Positions 1-7,372 are shown, numbered from the stretch's first letter. The stretch: DNA of 13,861 bases from Rhodospirillales bacterium (GCA_015654825.1 JAATGE010000645.1:1-13861), one strand, 5' to 3'. The notes: generated by a model not told the origin, from the letters alone. Numbers and translations are program-made.

Positions 1-1600
1 CCACCGCCGGAATAACAAACGGATCCCGATCCACCACCACAAAATCCGCCCACTTCCCCACCTCCAGCGTCCCCGAGAACGTCTCCGCCCGGTTGGCATA
101 AGCCGCCCACAGCGTAAACGCCGCAAACGCCTGATCCAGCGTCAGCGCCTCCGCCGGATACCACCCCCCCGGCGGCAAATTATCCCGCGACTGCCGTGTC
201 ACCGCCGCATGAATACCGAAAAACGGATTGGCCGGCTCCACCGGAAAATCCGAGCCCGCCGCGAAATGCGCCCCGCTCGCAATCATGCTGTGCCACGCAT
301 ACGATGTAGCCAGCCGCGCGGTCCCCAACCGCGTCGCCGCCATCGCCATGTCCGACGTCGCATGGGTCGGCTGCATGCTGGCAATGATATTCTGCGCCGC
401 GAACCGCGGCAGCTCGGCCGCATCCAGCACCTGCGCATGTTCGATACGGTGCCGCAACCCCATCGGCGCGCCACTGCCCAGCGCCGCGAACGCATCCAGC
501 GCCTGCGCGTTCGCCGCATCCCCGATGGCGTGCACCGCCACCTGAAACCCCCGCTGCGCCGCCGTATAAACCAGGTGCTTCATTTCATCATCGCTGTGAA
601 ACGGCAGCCCCCGGTTTCCCGGATCGTCCGCGTACGGCGCCTTCAGCCACGCCCCATGCGACCCCAGCGCCCCATCCGCGAAAAACTTCACGGTCAGCAT
701 CGAAAGCCGGTCGTCATGCTCCCAATCGATCGGCGAGTATCCGATCGACACCTGCTCATCCAGCCCCATCGCCATGGCAAACACCCGCGCCGTCAGCTTC
801 CCCGCCCCCGCCAGCCGCTCGTAAATGTGCCACGCGCTGGCATCGATCCCGGCATCGCCAACCCCGGTCAGCCCCACCGAGGCCATGATCCGCAGCCCCG
901 CCTCGATCGCCGCCTGCCGCTCCGCGTCCGTCGGCGGAGGCAATTTCTGCTCCACCAGGTCGGTCGCGCGATCCACCAGCACCCCCGCCGGCGCCCCCGC
1001 CGCGGCCCGGTCGATATGCCCCCCCGGCGGATCCAGCGTCGCATTGGTAACGCCCCCCAGCAGCAGCGCCGCGCTATTCGCCCACCCCGCATGCCCATCC
1101 ACGCGCTCCAGCCAAACCGGACGCGTCCGCACCGCCACATCCAGTTCCGCCGCGGTCGGAAACCGCGGCATCTGCCACGTCACCTGGTTCCACCCGCTCC
1201 CCCGGATCCACGGCAGCCCGGGGTGCGCCGCCGCGTAAGCCTTGATCGCCGCCTGCGCCTCCGCCAGCGACTTCGTCCCACTCAGGTCGAGCGTCTGCGC
1301 CTGCCACCCCAGCGCCTCCACATGGCCATGCGCATCGATCAGCCCCGGCAGCACGGTCCGCCCCCCCGCGTCGATCACGCGGTCCGTCGGCAGCGCAACC
1401 GGCGGCGGATCGCCGGCCGCCAGCCGCTGCAAAATCCGCCCCTCATCGCTGATCACCAGCGCCGAGAACGCCTGCCGCTGCCCCGCCGCGTTCAGCGTCA
1501 TGCCATTGGCATGCAGCAGCAGCGTGCGCGCCTCCGCCCCGCCCCCCTGAAGGAGCAAGGCGACGGCCAGCGTCAGGGCGGCGGTCTCGCGCGCGTACAT
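1..1600 (-). CDS. Exported amidohydrolase, YtcJ-like (Amidohydro_3), 3' end outside window
   Basis: Metal-dependent hydrolase of the amidohydrolase superfamily, acting on an unknown amide-type substrate, probably in the periplasm. I translated 533 codons by hand; the frame stays open to the window edge, so the C-terminus is missing. A short hydrophobic leader (about residues 7-18) ends in AEA before RT, resembling a signal peptidase I site. The metal motif HGH is at residues 91-93 inside LPGLIDAHGH. Further family landmarks follow in order: VKFFADGALGS, VHAIGD, RIEHAQ, GSDFPVEP, and near the edge GKWADFVVVDRDP, typical of the C-terminal composite beta domain. The order and wording match the YtcJ / N-substituted formamide deformylase group. 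The ATG at 1600 has GGAG seven bases upstream. It diverges from the GloVer-repeat gene. The exact substrate cannot be read from sequence. Confidence 0.9.
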   Translation of the reverse strand, partial: MYARETAALTLAVALLLQGGGAEARTLLLHANGMTLNAAGQRQAFSALVISDEGRILQRLAAGDPPPVALPTDRVIDAGGRTVLPGLIDAHGHVEALGWQAQTLDLSGTKSLAEAQAAIKAYAAAHPGLPWIRGSGWNQVTWQMPRFPTAAELDVAVRTRPVWLERVDGHAGWANSAALLLGGVTNATLDPPGGHIDRAAAGAPAGVLVDRATDLVEQKLPPPTDAERQAAIEAGLRIMASVGLTGVGDAGIDASAWHIYERLAGAGKLTARVFAMAMGLDEQVSIGYSPIDWEHDDRLSMLTVKFFADGALGSHGAWLKAPYADDPGNRGLPFHSDDEMKHLVYTAAQRGFQVAVHAIGDAANAQALDAFAALGSGAPMGLRHRIEHAQVLDAAELPRFAAQNIIASMQPTHATSDMAMAATRLGTARLATSYAWHSMIASGAHFAAGSDFPVEPANPFFGIHAAVTRQSRDNLPPGGWYPAEALTLDQAFAAFTLWAAYANRAETFSGTLEVGKWADFVVVDRDPFVIPAV

Positions 1601-1869
1601 GCGTATCTCCGGGGGGAGGCCCTGCTATACTCGCTTGCGCCCCGTAAGCCAGGACAGTTTCCCGCGAGGCACCCGCGGCCACCCGATTGCCCGCCCCCTC
1701 CGCGCCTCAACCATTAATTGCGCACCTAGAGCAAAATGCTCACGCCAAGGCTATCGCCGAAGTCTGTTCAGCCCGCCCCGCGATGAACGAAAATCCGCGC
1801 CTTGCATTGCAAGTAACGCACCAAGCGCCGCGCGCCGACAGTCGCCACAATCAAAACCCGAAGCGCCCC
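1601..1869. promoter_or_regulatory. Divergent intergenic region with two short dyads
   Basis: This region separates two divergent exported-protein genes and should hold both promoters. Two perfect dyads are visible: GAGCA-AAA-TGCTC at 1729-1741 and CTTGCA-T-TGCAAG at 1801-1813, the latter 56 bases before the GloVer-repeat gene. They could be operators, but nothing identifies a regulator. On the minus strand, CTGGCT-17 bp-TATAGC is a weak sigma70-like match upstream of the amidohydrolase. An open frame runs through from 1687 but looks non-coding before 1870. Confidence 0.3.
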
Positions 1870-3174
1870 ATGAGGAACCTTCCACGCATGACGCACCAAG
1901 CCGGCACCGCGCTACTCGCCTGTGCGGCCTGCGCCGGCCTCGCCGGCCCCGCCCGCGCCACCCCCACCGAAACGACGCTCTACGGCGCACAATGCACCCC
2001 CAACGCCAGCGTGCTGCTCGCGAGCCTCATCCAGCCGACGCCCGGAAGCCTCATCGGCACCAGCTTCGCCGGCGGCCTCCTGAATATCGGCTCGGTCTTC
2101 CGACTGATGCGCAACCGCATCGTCAGCCGCCTCTGGCCGGAATCGGTGCTCTACAGTTTCGGTTCGCACACCGACCCACCCCCCGCGTCCGATCCCGCCA
2201 GCCCCATGGCCGGCCTGCTCCCCGGCCCCGGCGGCGTCTTCTACGGCACCGGCTACTACAGCAACGATCCCGGCTGCGGCGGCAACGGCTGCGGCGCCAT
2301 CTACCAGCTCACCCCCTCCCCCCACAGCGCCGCCCCCTGGCAGGAACAGGTCCTCTACGATTTCCTCGGCATGCCGGACGGCCAGAACCCCGTCGGCAAC
2401 CTCGTCGCCGACGCCTCCGGCGCGCTCTACGGCGTCACCACCAACGGCGGCGCCACCGGCGCCGGCGCCGTCTTCCGCCTGACGCCACCAGCAACCGCCG
2501 GCCACCCCTGGAAGCCCACCATCCTCTACAGCTTCCAGAACGGCCCCGACGGCGGCTTCCCCGCCGCCGGCCTCCTCATCGACGCCAACGGCGTGCTCTA
2601 CGGCACCACCGCCGACAGCGGCCAACTCGGCGCCGGAACAATCTTCCAACTCGCCCCGCGCGGCAAAGGCAACGCCTGGCAGGAAACCGTTTTGTACACG
2701 TTCGGCATTTCCGGCGCCCCCGACGACGGCGACCAGCCAATGGCCAGCCTGATCGCCGACACCTCCGGCGCGCTCTACGGCACCACGATCTTCGGCGGCA
2801 CCGCCGGCCGCGGCACCGTCTTCAGGCTGAAACCACCGAAATCCGGCAAACACCACTGGCGCGAAACGACCCTGTACAGCTTCACCAACACCGGCGACGG
2901 CGCGCTCCCCGGCGCCGCCGTCTTGCTGAAATCGAAATCCCTCTACGGCACCACCGAAGGCACCGGCGCCACCGGCAGCTACGGAACCGTATTCCAACTC
3001 ACCCCGGCCCCCGGCACCAGCCCGTGGACCGAAACGACCCTGTACAGCTTTACCGGCGGCGCCGACGGCAAATACCCGCTCGCCGCCCTGATTTCGGACG
3101 GCACGAATTTTTATGGCACCACCGAATCCGGCGGGCCCAAGGGCTGCGGCGTGGTGTTTCAGGTTACGCCGTAG
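1870..3174 (+). CDS. Exported GloVer tandem-repeat protein (TIGR03803-type), seven repeats
   Basis: Function unknown. The mature protein is almost entirely made of about 50-residue repeats of the form LYSF-x-DG-x-P-x-A-x-L-x-D-x-G-x-LYGTT-x-GG-x-GxGTVFxLTP, the pattern of the GloVer repeat family. I count seven units, the first degenerate and lacking the LYGTT core. Units are joined by short linkers ending in W-x-E-T-x-LY. Seven such units suggest a seven-bladed beta-propeller (inference). The chosen ATG gives 434 residues with two arginines, a hydrophobic stretch and a cleavage-like ARA before TP. An in-frame ATG at 1888 has GAGGA 11 bases upstream and is a good alternative, but removes both arginines. 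LLAC in the leader resembles a lipobox but sits early in the hydrophobic stretch. The frame is open upstream to 1687, but that part looks untranslated. No C-terminal sorting signal is seen. Confidence 0.83.
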   Translation: MRNLPRMTHQAGTALLACAACAGLAGPARATPTETTLYGAQCTPNASVLLASLIQPTPGSLIGTSFAGGLLNIGSVFRLMRNRIVSRLWPESVLYSFGSHTDPPPASDPASPMAGLLPGPGGVFYGTGYYSNDPGCGGNGCGAIYQLTPSPHSAAPWQEQVLYDFLGMPDGQNPVGNLVADASGALYGVTTNGGATGAGAVFRLTPPATAGHPWKPTILYSFQNGPDGGFPAAGLLIDANGVLYGTTADSGQLGAGTIFQLAPRGKGNAWQETVLYTFGISGAPDDGDQPMASLIADTSGALYGTTIFGGTAGRGTVFRLKPPKSGKHHWRETTLYSFTNTGDGALPGAAVLLKSKSLYGTTEGTGATGSYGTVFQLTPAPGTSPWTETTLYSFTGGADGKYPLAALISDGTNFYGTTESGGPKGCGVVFQVTP

Positions 3175-3206
3175 GAACCAAGTTTTAGGTTACGCCATAG
3201 GAACAA
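3161..3206 (+). repeat. 26-bp tandem duplication of the GloVer gene 3' end
   Basis: Bases 3161-3180 (AGGTTACGCCGTAGGAACCA) recur at 3187-3206 with two differences, 26 bp further on. The first copy contains the gene's stop codon; the second lies just downstream. It looks like a local duplication of the gene end followed by a few mutations. Confidence 0.75.
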
Positions 3207-3212
3207 AAAAGA

Positions 3213-3263
3213 CCGGGGGCTCTGCGCCCTGGACCCCCGACGGCGTGCCGCCGCGCCTTCCGG
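3213..3263 (+). repeat. Dispersed GC-rich hairpin repeat, copy A (divergent)
   Basis: This copy contains GGGCTCTG-CG-CCCTGGACCC, matching the core of copy D (8531-8548) except for a two-base insertion. GGGGG (3215-3219) can pair with CCCCC (3234-3238). A second hairpin, CGGCG-TGC-CGCCG, is at 3241-3253. It lies about 40 bp after the GloVer-repeat gene, but without a T-run, so it is not a classical intrinsic terminator. Confidence 0.6.
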
Positions 3264-3332
3264 CGGCCGCCTTCTAGGCCGCGGCCTTATCGACGAATCC
3301 TCGGCAGTTGAATTTAGCTTTTCCGCCGGCTT

Positions 3333-3455
3333 TCAATGCTGTGGAACCGCCTTCATGACGGTATCAACGGCACACTCGAAGCGCTCCTGTACGTCTGGGC
3401 TTTTGTCCGGCGCTGACTTATCGGCGATCTCTTGATGCTTAGCAATATTCCGGCC
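3333..3455 (-). pseudogene. 40-codon ORF remnant without a start codon
   Basis: On the minus strand an open frame begins after a TAG at 3456-3458 and ends with TGA at 3333-3335. It encodes a soluble, charged C-terminal-like peptide containing HQEIADKSAPDKSPDVQERF and ending VPQH. There is no ATG, GTG or TTG start before that block, only an in-frame ATG near the end. It follows the BECR-DUF2283 gene on the same strand by five bases but in a different frame. The composition looks protein-like rather than random, so it may be the tail of a decayed third gene of that operon. No family is recognised, and chance cannot be excluded at this length. Confidence 0.35.
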
Positions 3456-3460
3456 CTAGC

Positions 3461-4081
3461 CTATACGGCGTTTTGAAAAAGATTCGCCAGAAACTCCGCA
3501 GATATGCTCAAAGTTGACGCAATTTTCTCGCGGTATTCTGCCCTGGTTGCCGCGTCCAAGGAACGCATGCCCATAATCGTCGCATCAACAGGTTTGTCGC
3601 TCTTCGAGTATCCGATATAAAGACCTTCCGCCACCTCCTCATCCTCTATGGAGGATACAGGTGTCGTTGCGATATACATGACATCGTTCGTGTCGTCATA
3701 TGACGCTACTGCCGGAACCCCACCGGACTCACTAGACCAGACAAGAGCTCCAAGTTTAGGGCTTCTGCAATAAAAAGCAGTAACAACCTCATTGGCTTCA
3801 TACCCTGGCGTTTTTGCCTCCACGAATACAAGCAATTGGTGGCCATTATCGTTGACCACTTGTTTACTGGTCATCACGTGCCGTAAATCCCACCTTTTAT
3901 CTCTGTAAGTCGCATCAGCCTGTGAAATGGTCATTTGGACTCCCGCCACAGTGACACCCTGTTGCGATTTGAACGGCTCAATGTGGCGTTGCCATGTTTC
4001 ATGGGCGAGTACGACTCGCTCCCTATGGAAAGGGGACTCAACTGCCAAAATAGCTGGACGATTAGGTGATGGCTGCTTCAT
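3461..4081 (-). CDS. Putative BECR/DUF4258-like nuclease-fold domain fused to a DUF2283-like domain
   Basis: Hypothetical protein of 206 residues. Residues about 20-105 carry the pattern RVVLAHETWQRHI (H28, W30, H33), then a helix, QADATYRDKRWD, and strands ending EVVTAFY. This resembles small barnase-EndoU-ColicinE5/D-RelE (BECR) domains such as DUF4258 or PBECR. Residues about 123-175 (SYDDTNDVMYI, then EDEEVAEGLYIGY and VDATIMGM) match the DUF2283 pattern of a YD-x-x-x-D-x-x-YI strand followed by an E-rich turn and a G-x-x-x-x-Y strand. Separate DUF4258 and DUF2283 genes are often neighbours in bacteria, so this looks like a fusion. Its ATG overlaps the stop of the upstream DUF3467-like gene (ATGA), with AAGG seven bases upstream, implying translational coupling. 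Both assignments are by eye; the DUF2283 call is firmer than the nuclease-fold call. The surrounding DNA is less GC-rich than the rest of the window. Confidence 0.78.
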   Translation of the reverse strand: MKQPSPNRPAILAVESPFHRERVVLAHETWQRHIEPFKSQQGVTVAGVQMTISQADATYRDKRWDLRHVMTSKQVVNDNGHQLLVFVEAKTPGYEANEVVTAFYCRSPKLGALVWSSESGGVPAVASYDDTNDVMYIATTPVSSIEDEEVAEGLYIGYSKSDKPVDATIMGMRSLDAATRAEYREKIASTLSISAEFLANLFQNAV

Positions 4082-4371
4082 TTGTTGGCCTTGGGATCAG
4101 CAACTTGAAATTCTGGAATTGTTGTCGAGAAGGTTCTCTCGTAGTAATCAACATACCCCTTCAACTGAGCGATCAAAGTCTTCGCTACCGGGGCGCCTAT
4201 AGTTATCTTTGCCACTCGCTTCTGGTGACTGGTCGCCGTCCCGTCTTCCGCGAAGACGTGAATAAGCTTAAGGAGATATAGCGTAACTTCGCTGGAATCC
4301 CCTACTAGGTTGACGTTACTCGCATAGAAGGCCGGCAGATCATCTATCAACTCGTTGGAGTTACCAGGCAT
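4078..4371 (-). CDS. DUF3467-like small protein
   Basis: A 97-residue soluble protein of unknown function. The order of features fits DUF3467: an N-terminal FYASNVNLVGDSSEVTLYLL segment (the family has a YANN-x-x-V-type start), a variable charged middle, then KRVAKITIGAPVAKTLIAQL followed by a helix with YVDYYERTF. Length is normal for that family, about 100 residues. The ATG has AGGGG about eight bases upstream. Its TGA overlaps the next gene's ATG, so the two are almost certainly made together, with this protein first. A weak sigma70-like match lies upstream on the same strand. In a toxin-antitoxin-like reading this would be the first-encoded partner, but no function is established for the family. 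Hand counting 4081-4140 gives 26 G+C of 60, against 42 of 60 for 10441-10500 in ispDF. Confidence 0.74.
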   Translation of the reverse strand: MPGNSNELIDDLPAFYASNVNLVGDSSEVTLYLLKLIHVFAEDGTATSHQKRVAKITIGAPVAKTLIAQLKGYVDYYERTFSTTIPEFQVADPKANK

Positions 4372-4400
4372 TCCCCAAACCCCTCATCAAAGACCGCCTT

Positions 4401-4428
4401 TTTCTACCAGTTTAGTAGAGGATTTGAA
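4401..4428 (-). promoter_or_regulatory. Candidate promoter of the DUF3467-like operon
   Basis: On the minus strand TTCAAA (4428-4423) is followed after 16 bp by TAGAAA (4406-4401). Each hexamer matches four of six sigma70 consensus positions, and the -10 lies about 30 bases before the ATG. The match is weak and rests on position as much as sequence. Confidence 0.25.
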
Positions 4429-4595
4429 CGTTACCCGCTGTAACCAAGCTGTCATAATTCGAACCAGCGCCCAGGTGTTATGCAAGAAACGGCGATGGCG
4501 CCCCCTATATCTGTGGGACGGCCCGGCTGGAGCGGGCGGGGGGTAGGTATCTAGTTCAGGGGGTGCCCCCCCGTTCCCCTTCTGGGCAGTCTGAT

Positions 4596-4670
4596 GGGCG
4601 CGGGAGCTGGCGCCCTGGGATCTCGGGCTTACCACCCTGTCTCCAGAGGGTTCGATCCCCTCCGCCTCCA
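4596..4670 (+). ncRNA. tRNA/tmRNA-like 3' end (T-arm plus acceptor strand), possible integration-site remnant
   Basis: GAGGG-TTCGATC-CCCTC at 4646-4662 is a perfect T-arm with five base pairs and a seven-base loop. It is followed by CGCCTCC plus discriminator A (4663-4670), exactly where an acceptor 3' strand belongs; TCCA follows instead of CCA. Upstream is a GGGCGC/GCGCCC hairpin (4596-4615), but no matching 5' acceptor strand (GGAGGCG or GGGGGCG), D-arm or anticodon arm can be found within 90 bases. Nor is a tag-encoding stretch found in the nearby DNA. It fits the acceptor piece of a split alphaproteobacterial tmRNA, or the 3' tail of a tRNA-Ser left by an integrated element. Antisense reading gives MEAEGIEP, a frequent false-ORF signature opposite such RNAs. 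Confidence 0.5.
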
Positions 4671-4688
4671 TCCAACCCACGTTTGCGG

Positions 4689-4710
4689 TGCACCACATAT
4701 GCACCACTAT
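4689..4710 (+). repeat. Two-copy 11-bp tandem repeat
   Basis: TGCACCACATA is followed directly by TGCACCACTAT. The pair also forms an inverted repeat, GGTGCA (4687-4692) with TGCACC (4700-4705). It lies 18 bp beyond the tRNA-like 3' end. The role is unknown; short repeats of this kind occur near recombinase sites, but nothing proves that here. Confidence 0.4.
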
Positions 4711-4750
4711 GCGGACATATAGGGCCTTTGGCACGTTGCGTCACGCGCAA

Positions 4751-4767
4751 TTTCGCTTGCAGCGAAA
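4751..4767. repeat. Perfect 7-bp inverted repeat
   Basis: TTTCGCT-TGC-AGCGAAA forms a seven-pair stem with a three-base loop. No T-run follows on the plus strand and only mixed A/T follows on the minus, so a terminator is not convincing. It may be a protein-binding dyad or a structured RNA remnant. Confidence 0.4.
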
Positions 4768-4890
4768 GTTACTTTGGTTGCGCTGAACTTTACCTGGTCC
4801 TGGAAACTTCTGAAAATAAACCTTGCCAGCTTTCCAGCAAGATCGCGGTCAACTAACAAGCGCAAATCTAACCCGTTCACTGACTGCCAA

Positions 4891-4904
4891 TCTTATCAAT
4901 AAGA
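4891..4904. promoter_or_regulatory. TCTTAT-CA-ATAAGA dyad upstream of the TetR-like gene
   Basis: A perfect 14-bp dyad sits in the AT-rich region upstream of a TetR-like gene. TetR-family proteins usually bind palindromes near their own promoters, so it is a candidate operator. A second perfect palindrome, GAAAATTTTC, lies at 4967-4976 between the promoter-like motif and the start codon and is an equally good candidate. Confidence 0.3.
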
Positions 4905-4934
4905 CATTGAAATCACTGTTGTTTATAAATGGCG

Positions 4935-4963
4935 CTGCCACGGCGCATTGTCGCGGCTATAAT
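4935..4963 (+). promoter_or_regulatory. Sigma70-like promoter with consensus -10, upstream of the TetR-like gene
   Basis: CTGCCA (4935-4940) is separated by 17 bp from a perfect TATAAT (4958-4963). Transcription would start near 4970 and give a leader of about 45 bases before the ATG at 5017. In GC-rich DNA a perfect -10 with ideal spacing is notable, though the -35 matches only four of six positions. Confidence 0.5.
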
Positions 4964-4977
4964 TGTGAAAATTTTCC

Positions 4978-5006
4978 TTGACACCACCCGTCACCAATAC
5001 TAACAT
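4978..5006 (+). promoter_or_regulatory. Second promoter-like motif: consensus -35 directly before the TetR-like gene
   Basis: TTGACA (4978-4983), a 17-bp spacer and TAACAT (5001-5006) give a good sigma70 match. Transcription would begin at about 5013, only a few bases before the ATG at 5017, producing a nearly leaderless message. That agrees with the absence of any Shine-Dalgarno sequence before this ATG. Confidence 0.4.
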
Positions 5007-5016
5007 CCGCGCCGCC

Positions 5017-5730
5017 ATGCGAATCCCAGTCCGAATTCTCCGCGCTACCGCGGACAACCGTCACCCCCCGCCGCCACCCACCGCGCGAACCCGCGAGCGC
5101 GAGGAACGCATCCTCGCCGTCAACCAAACCATCATGGCCGAACACGGCCCCGAAACCTTCACCTTCGCCGACCTCGCCCTCACCCTGCGCATCGACCGCG
5201 CAACGCTCCGCCGACACTTCCCCGACCTAGAATCCCTGCTCGGCAAAATCCTCCGCCGCCACCTCAATCGCGTCACCCGCGCCGTCGCCGAAATCCACCC
5301 GGACGACCCGGACCGCGACAAAAAGCGCCGCAGCGCCTACCACAACGCCACGCACACGCCGCTCGGCGGCCTCAACGAGGCCCACCTGCTGCTGATCCGC
5401 AACCGCGAAATGCTCCCCGACGACCTGCTTCCCGCCATCGAGGCCAGCCGCCTCAACATCGGCAGCATCCTGGCCGGCCCCCTGGGCGAGCAAACCCTGG
5501 CCGAGTTGGACAAGCCCGGCCTAGACACCACGCGCATCGAGCCGGCCCCGCCCCCCGTCCGCGCCGAGCCCCCCAAGCCGCCCGCCATCACCTATTCCCC
5601 AGGCAAAGCCACCCTTCTAGCCCGCGGCCGAGCCACCGCCGCCGCGAACTTCCGCGCCCTTGCAAGACCGCCGCCACCGCAAGCAAGGCCGGGGCCCTGC
5701 CCTGCACCCGCTGGGGCCGCCACGCCATAG
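5017..5730 (+). CDS. TetR/AcrR-like transcriptional regulator with low-complexity C-terminus
   Basis: Probable DNA-binding repressor, 237 residues from the ATG at 5017. Residues about 26-80 form the TetR N-terminal domain: a first helix (RILAVNQTIMAEHG), then the helix-turn-helix FTFADLALTLRIDRATLRRHF at about 48-68 and a following LESLLGKIL helix. The ligand-binding half is not recognisable as a known subfamily. From about residue 170 the protein becomes rich in proline, alanine and arginine, and the last 15 residues are encoded by the dispersed repeat copy B, with the stop codon inside it. A TTG at 4978 would add 13 residues but falls in promoter-like sequence, so I prefer the ATG. No partner gene is adjacent on the same strand. 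It converges on ntrC. The ligand and targets are unknown. Confidence 0.75.
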   Translation: MRIPVRILRATADNRHPPPPPTARTREREERILAVNQTIMAEHGPETFTFADLALTLRIDRATLRRHFPDLESLLGKILRRHLNRVTRAVAEIHPDDPDRDKKRRSAYHNATHTPLGGLNEAHLLLIRNREMLPDDLLPAIEASRLNIGSILAGPLGEQTLAELDKPGLDTTRIEPAPPPVRAEPPKPPAITYSPGKATLLARGRATAAANFRALARPPPPQARPGPCPAPAGAATP

Positions 5731-5742
5731 CGTGCTGCACGC
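5682..5742 (+). repeat. Dispersed GC-rich hairpin repeat, copy B
   Basis: The first 37 bases (5682-5718) match 8521-8557 of copy D with three differences. This copy then continues into a different module, CACGC-CATA-GCGTG (5721-5734), overlapping GCGTGC-T-GCACGC (5730-5742). The stop codon of the TetR-like gene (5728-5730) lies inside it. Copy C lies 87 bp downstream in opposite orientation. Confidence 0.8.
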
Positions 5743-5829
5743 AAAGGCCCCCGCCCCCCCCTTTCGTCGTAGCCCCAACAAAGCCACCAAAACCATGGCC
5801 AACCGCCTTCGCCGATCCCCCCAAATAAT

Positions 5830-5904
5830 GGGGTCTGGGGCCTACTGGCCCCGTCGTGCGTAGCACGCCTCCGGCGTGACGGGTCCAGGGCAGAGCCCTG
5901 GCCT
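5830..5904 (-). repeat. Dispersed GC-rich hairpin repeat, copy C
   Basis: Three hairpins are visible: GGGGCC-TACT-GGCCCC (5837-5852), CACGCC-TCC-GGCGTG (5864-5878) and CCAGGGC-AGA-GCCCTGG (5885-5901). A further alternative stem, CGTGC-GTA-GCACG, spans 5855-5867. Read on the minus strand it starts 19 bases after the ntrC stop. No T-run follows, so termination would need to be atypical. It shares the outer modules with copy D and the middle module with copy B. Confidence 0.82.
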
Positions 5905-5920
5905 TCCTAACCTTGTCTAC

Positions 5921-7371
<1,451 letters not shown>

Positions 7372-7372
<1 letters not shown>

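Larger units (their letters stand above)
4372..5016. other. Long intergenic stretch, no convincing gene
   Basis: These 645 bases hold the candidate operon promoter, the tRNA/tmRNA-like 3' end, an 11-bp tandem repeat, a hairpin, two dyads and two promoter-like motifs, each listed separately. Open frames on both strands here have no recognisable protein pattern, and several run antisense to the T-arm. From about 4780 to 4980 the DNA is clearly AT-rich for this genome. Confidence 0.6.

Noticed and set aside
209..1717. Long open frame on the plus strand, arginine/proline-rich, 502 codons
   Set aside because: It is antisense to the well-supported amidohydrolase and has the low-complexity composition typical of shadow frames in GC-rich DNA.
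1912..2997. 361-codon minus-strand frame opposite the GloVer-repeat gene
   Set aside because: Glycine/alanine/valine-rich shadow of a repetitive gene; no signal, motif or start context.
4423..4440. Minus-strand GTTCAAATCC resembling a T-loop
   Set aside because: The bases on either side do not pair as a T-stem (TAACG against CCTCT), so it is not a tRNA.
4387..4734. 115-codon minus-strand frame containing MEAEGIEPS
   Set aside because: This peptide is what results from reading a T-arm and acceptor strand backwards, a common false ORF opposite tRNA or tmRNA.
5660..5863. 67-codon plus-strand frame after the TetR-like gene
   Set aside because: It runs across both hairpin repeats and has no protein-like pattern.
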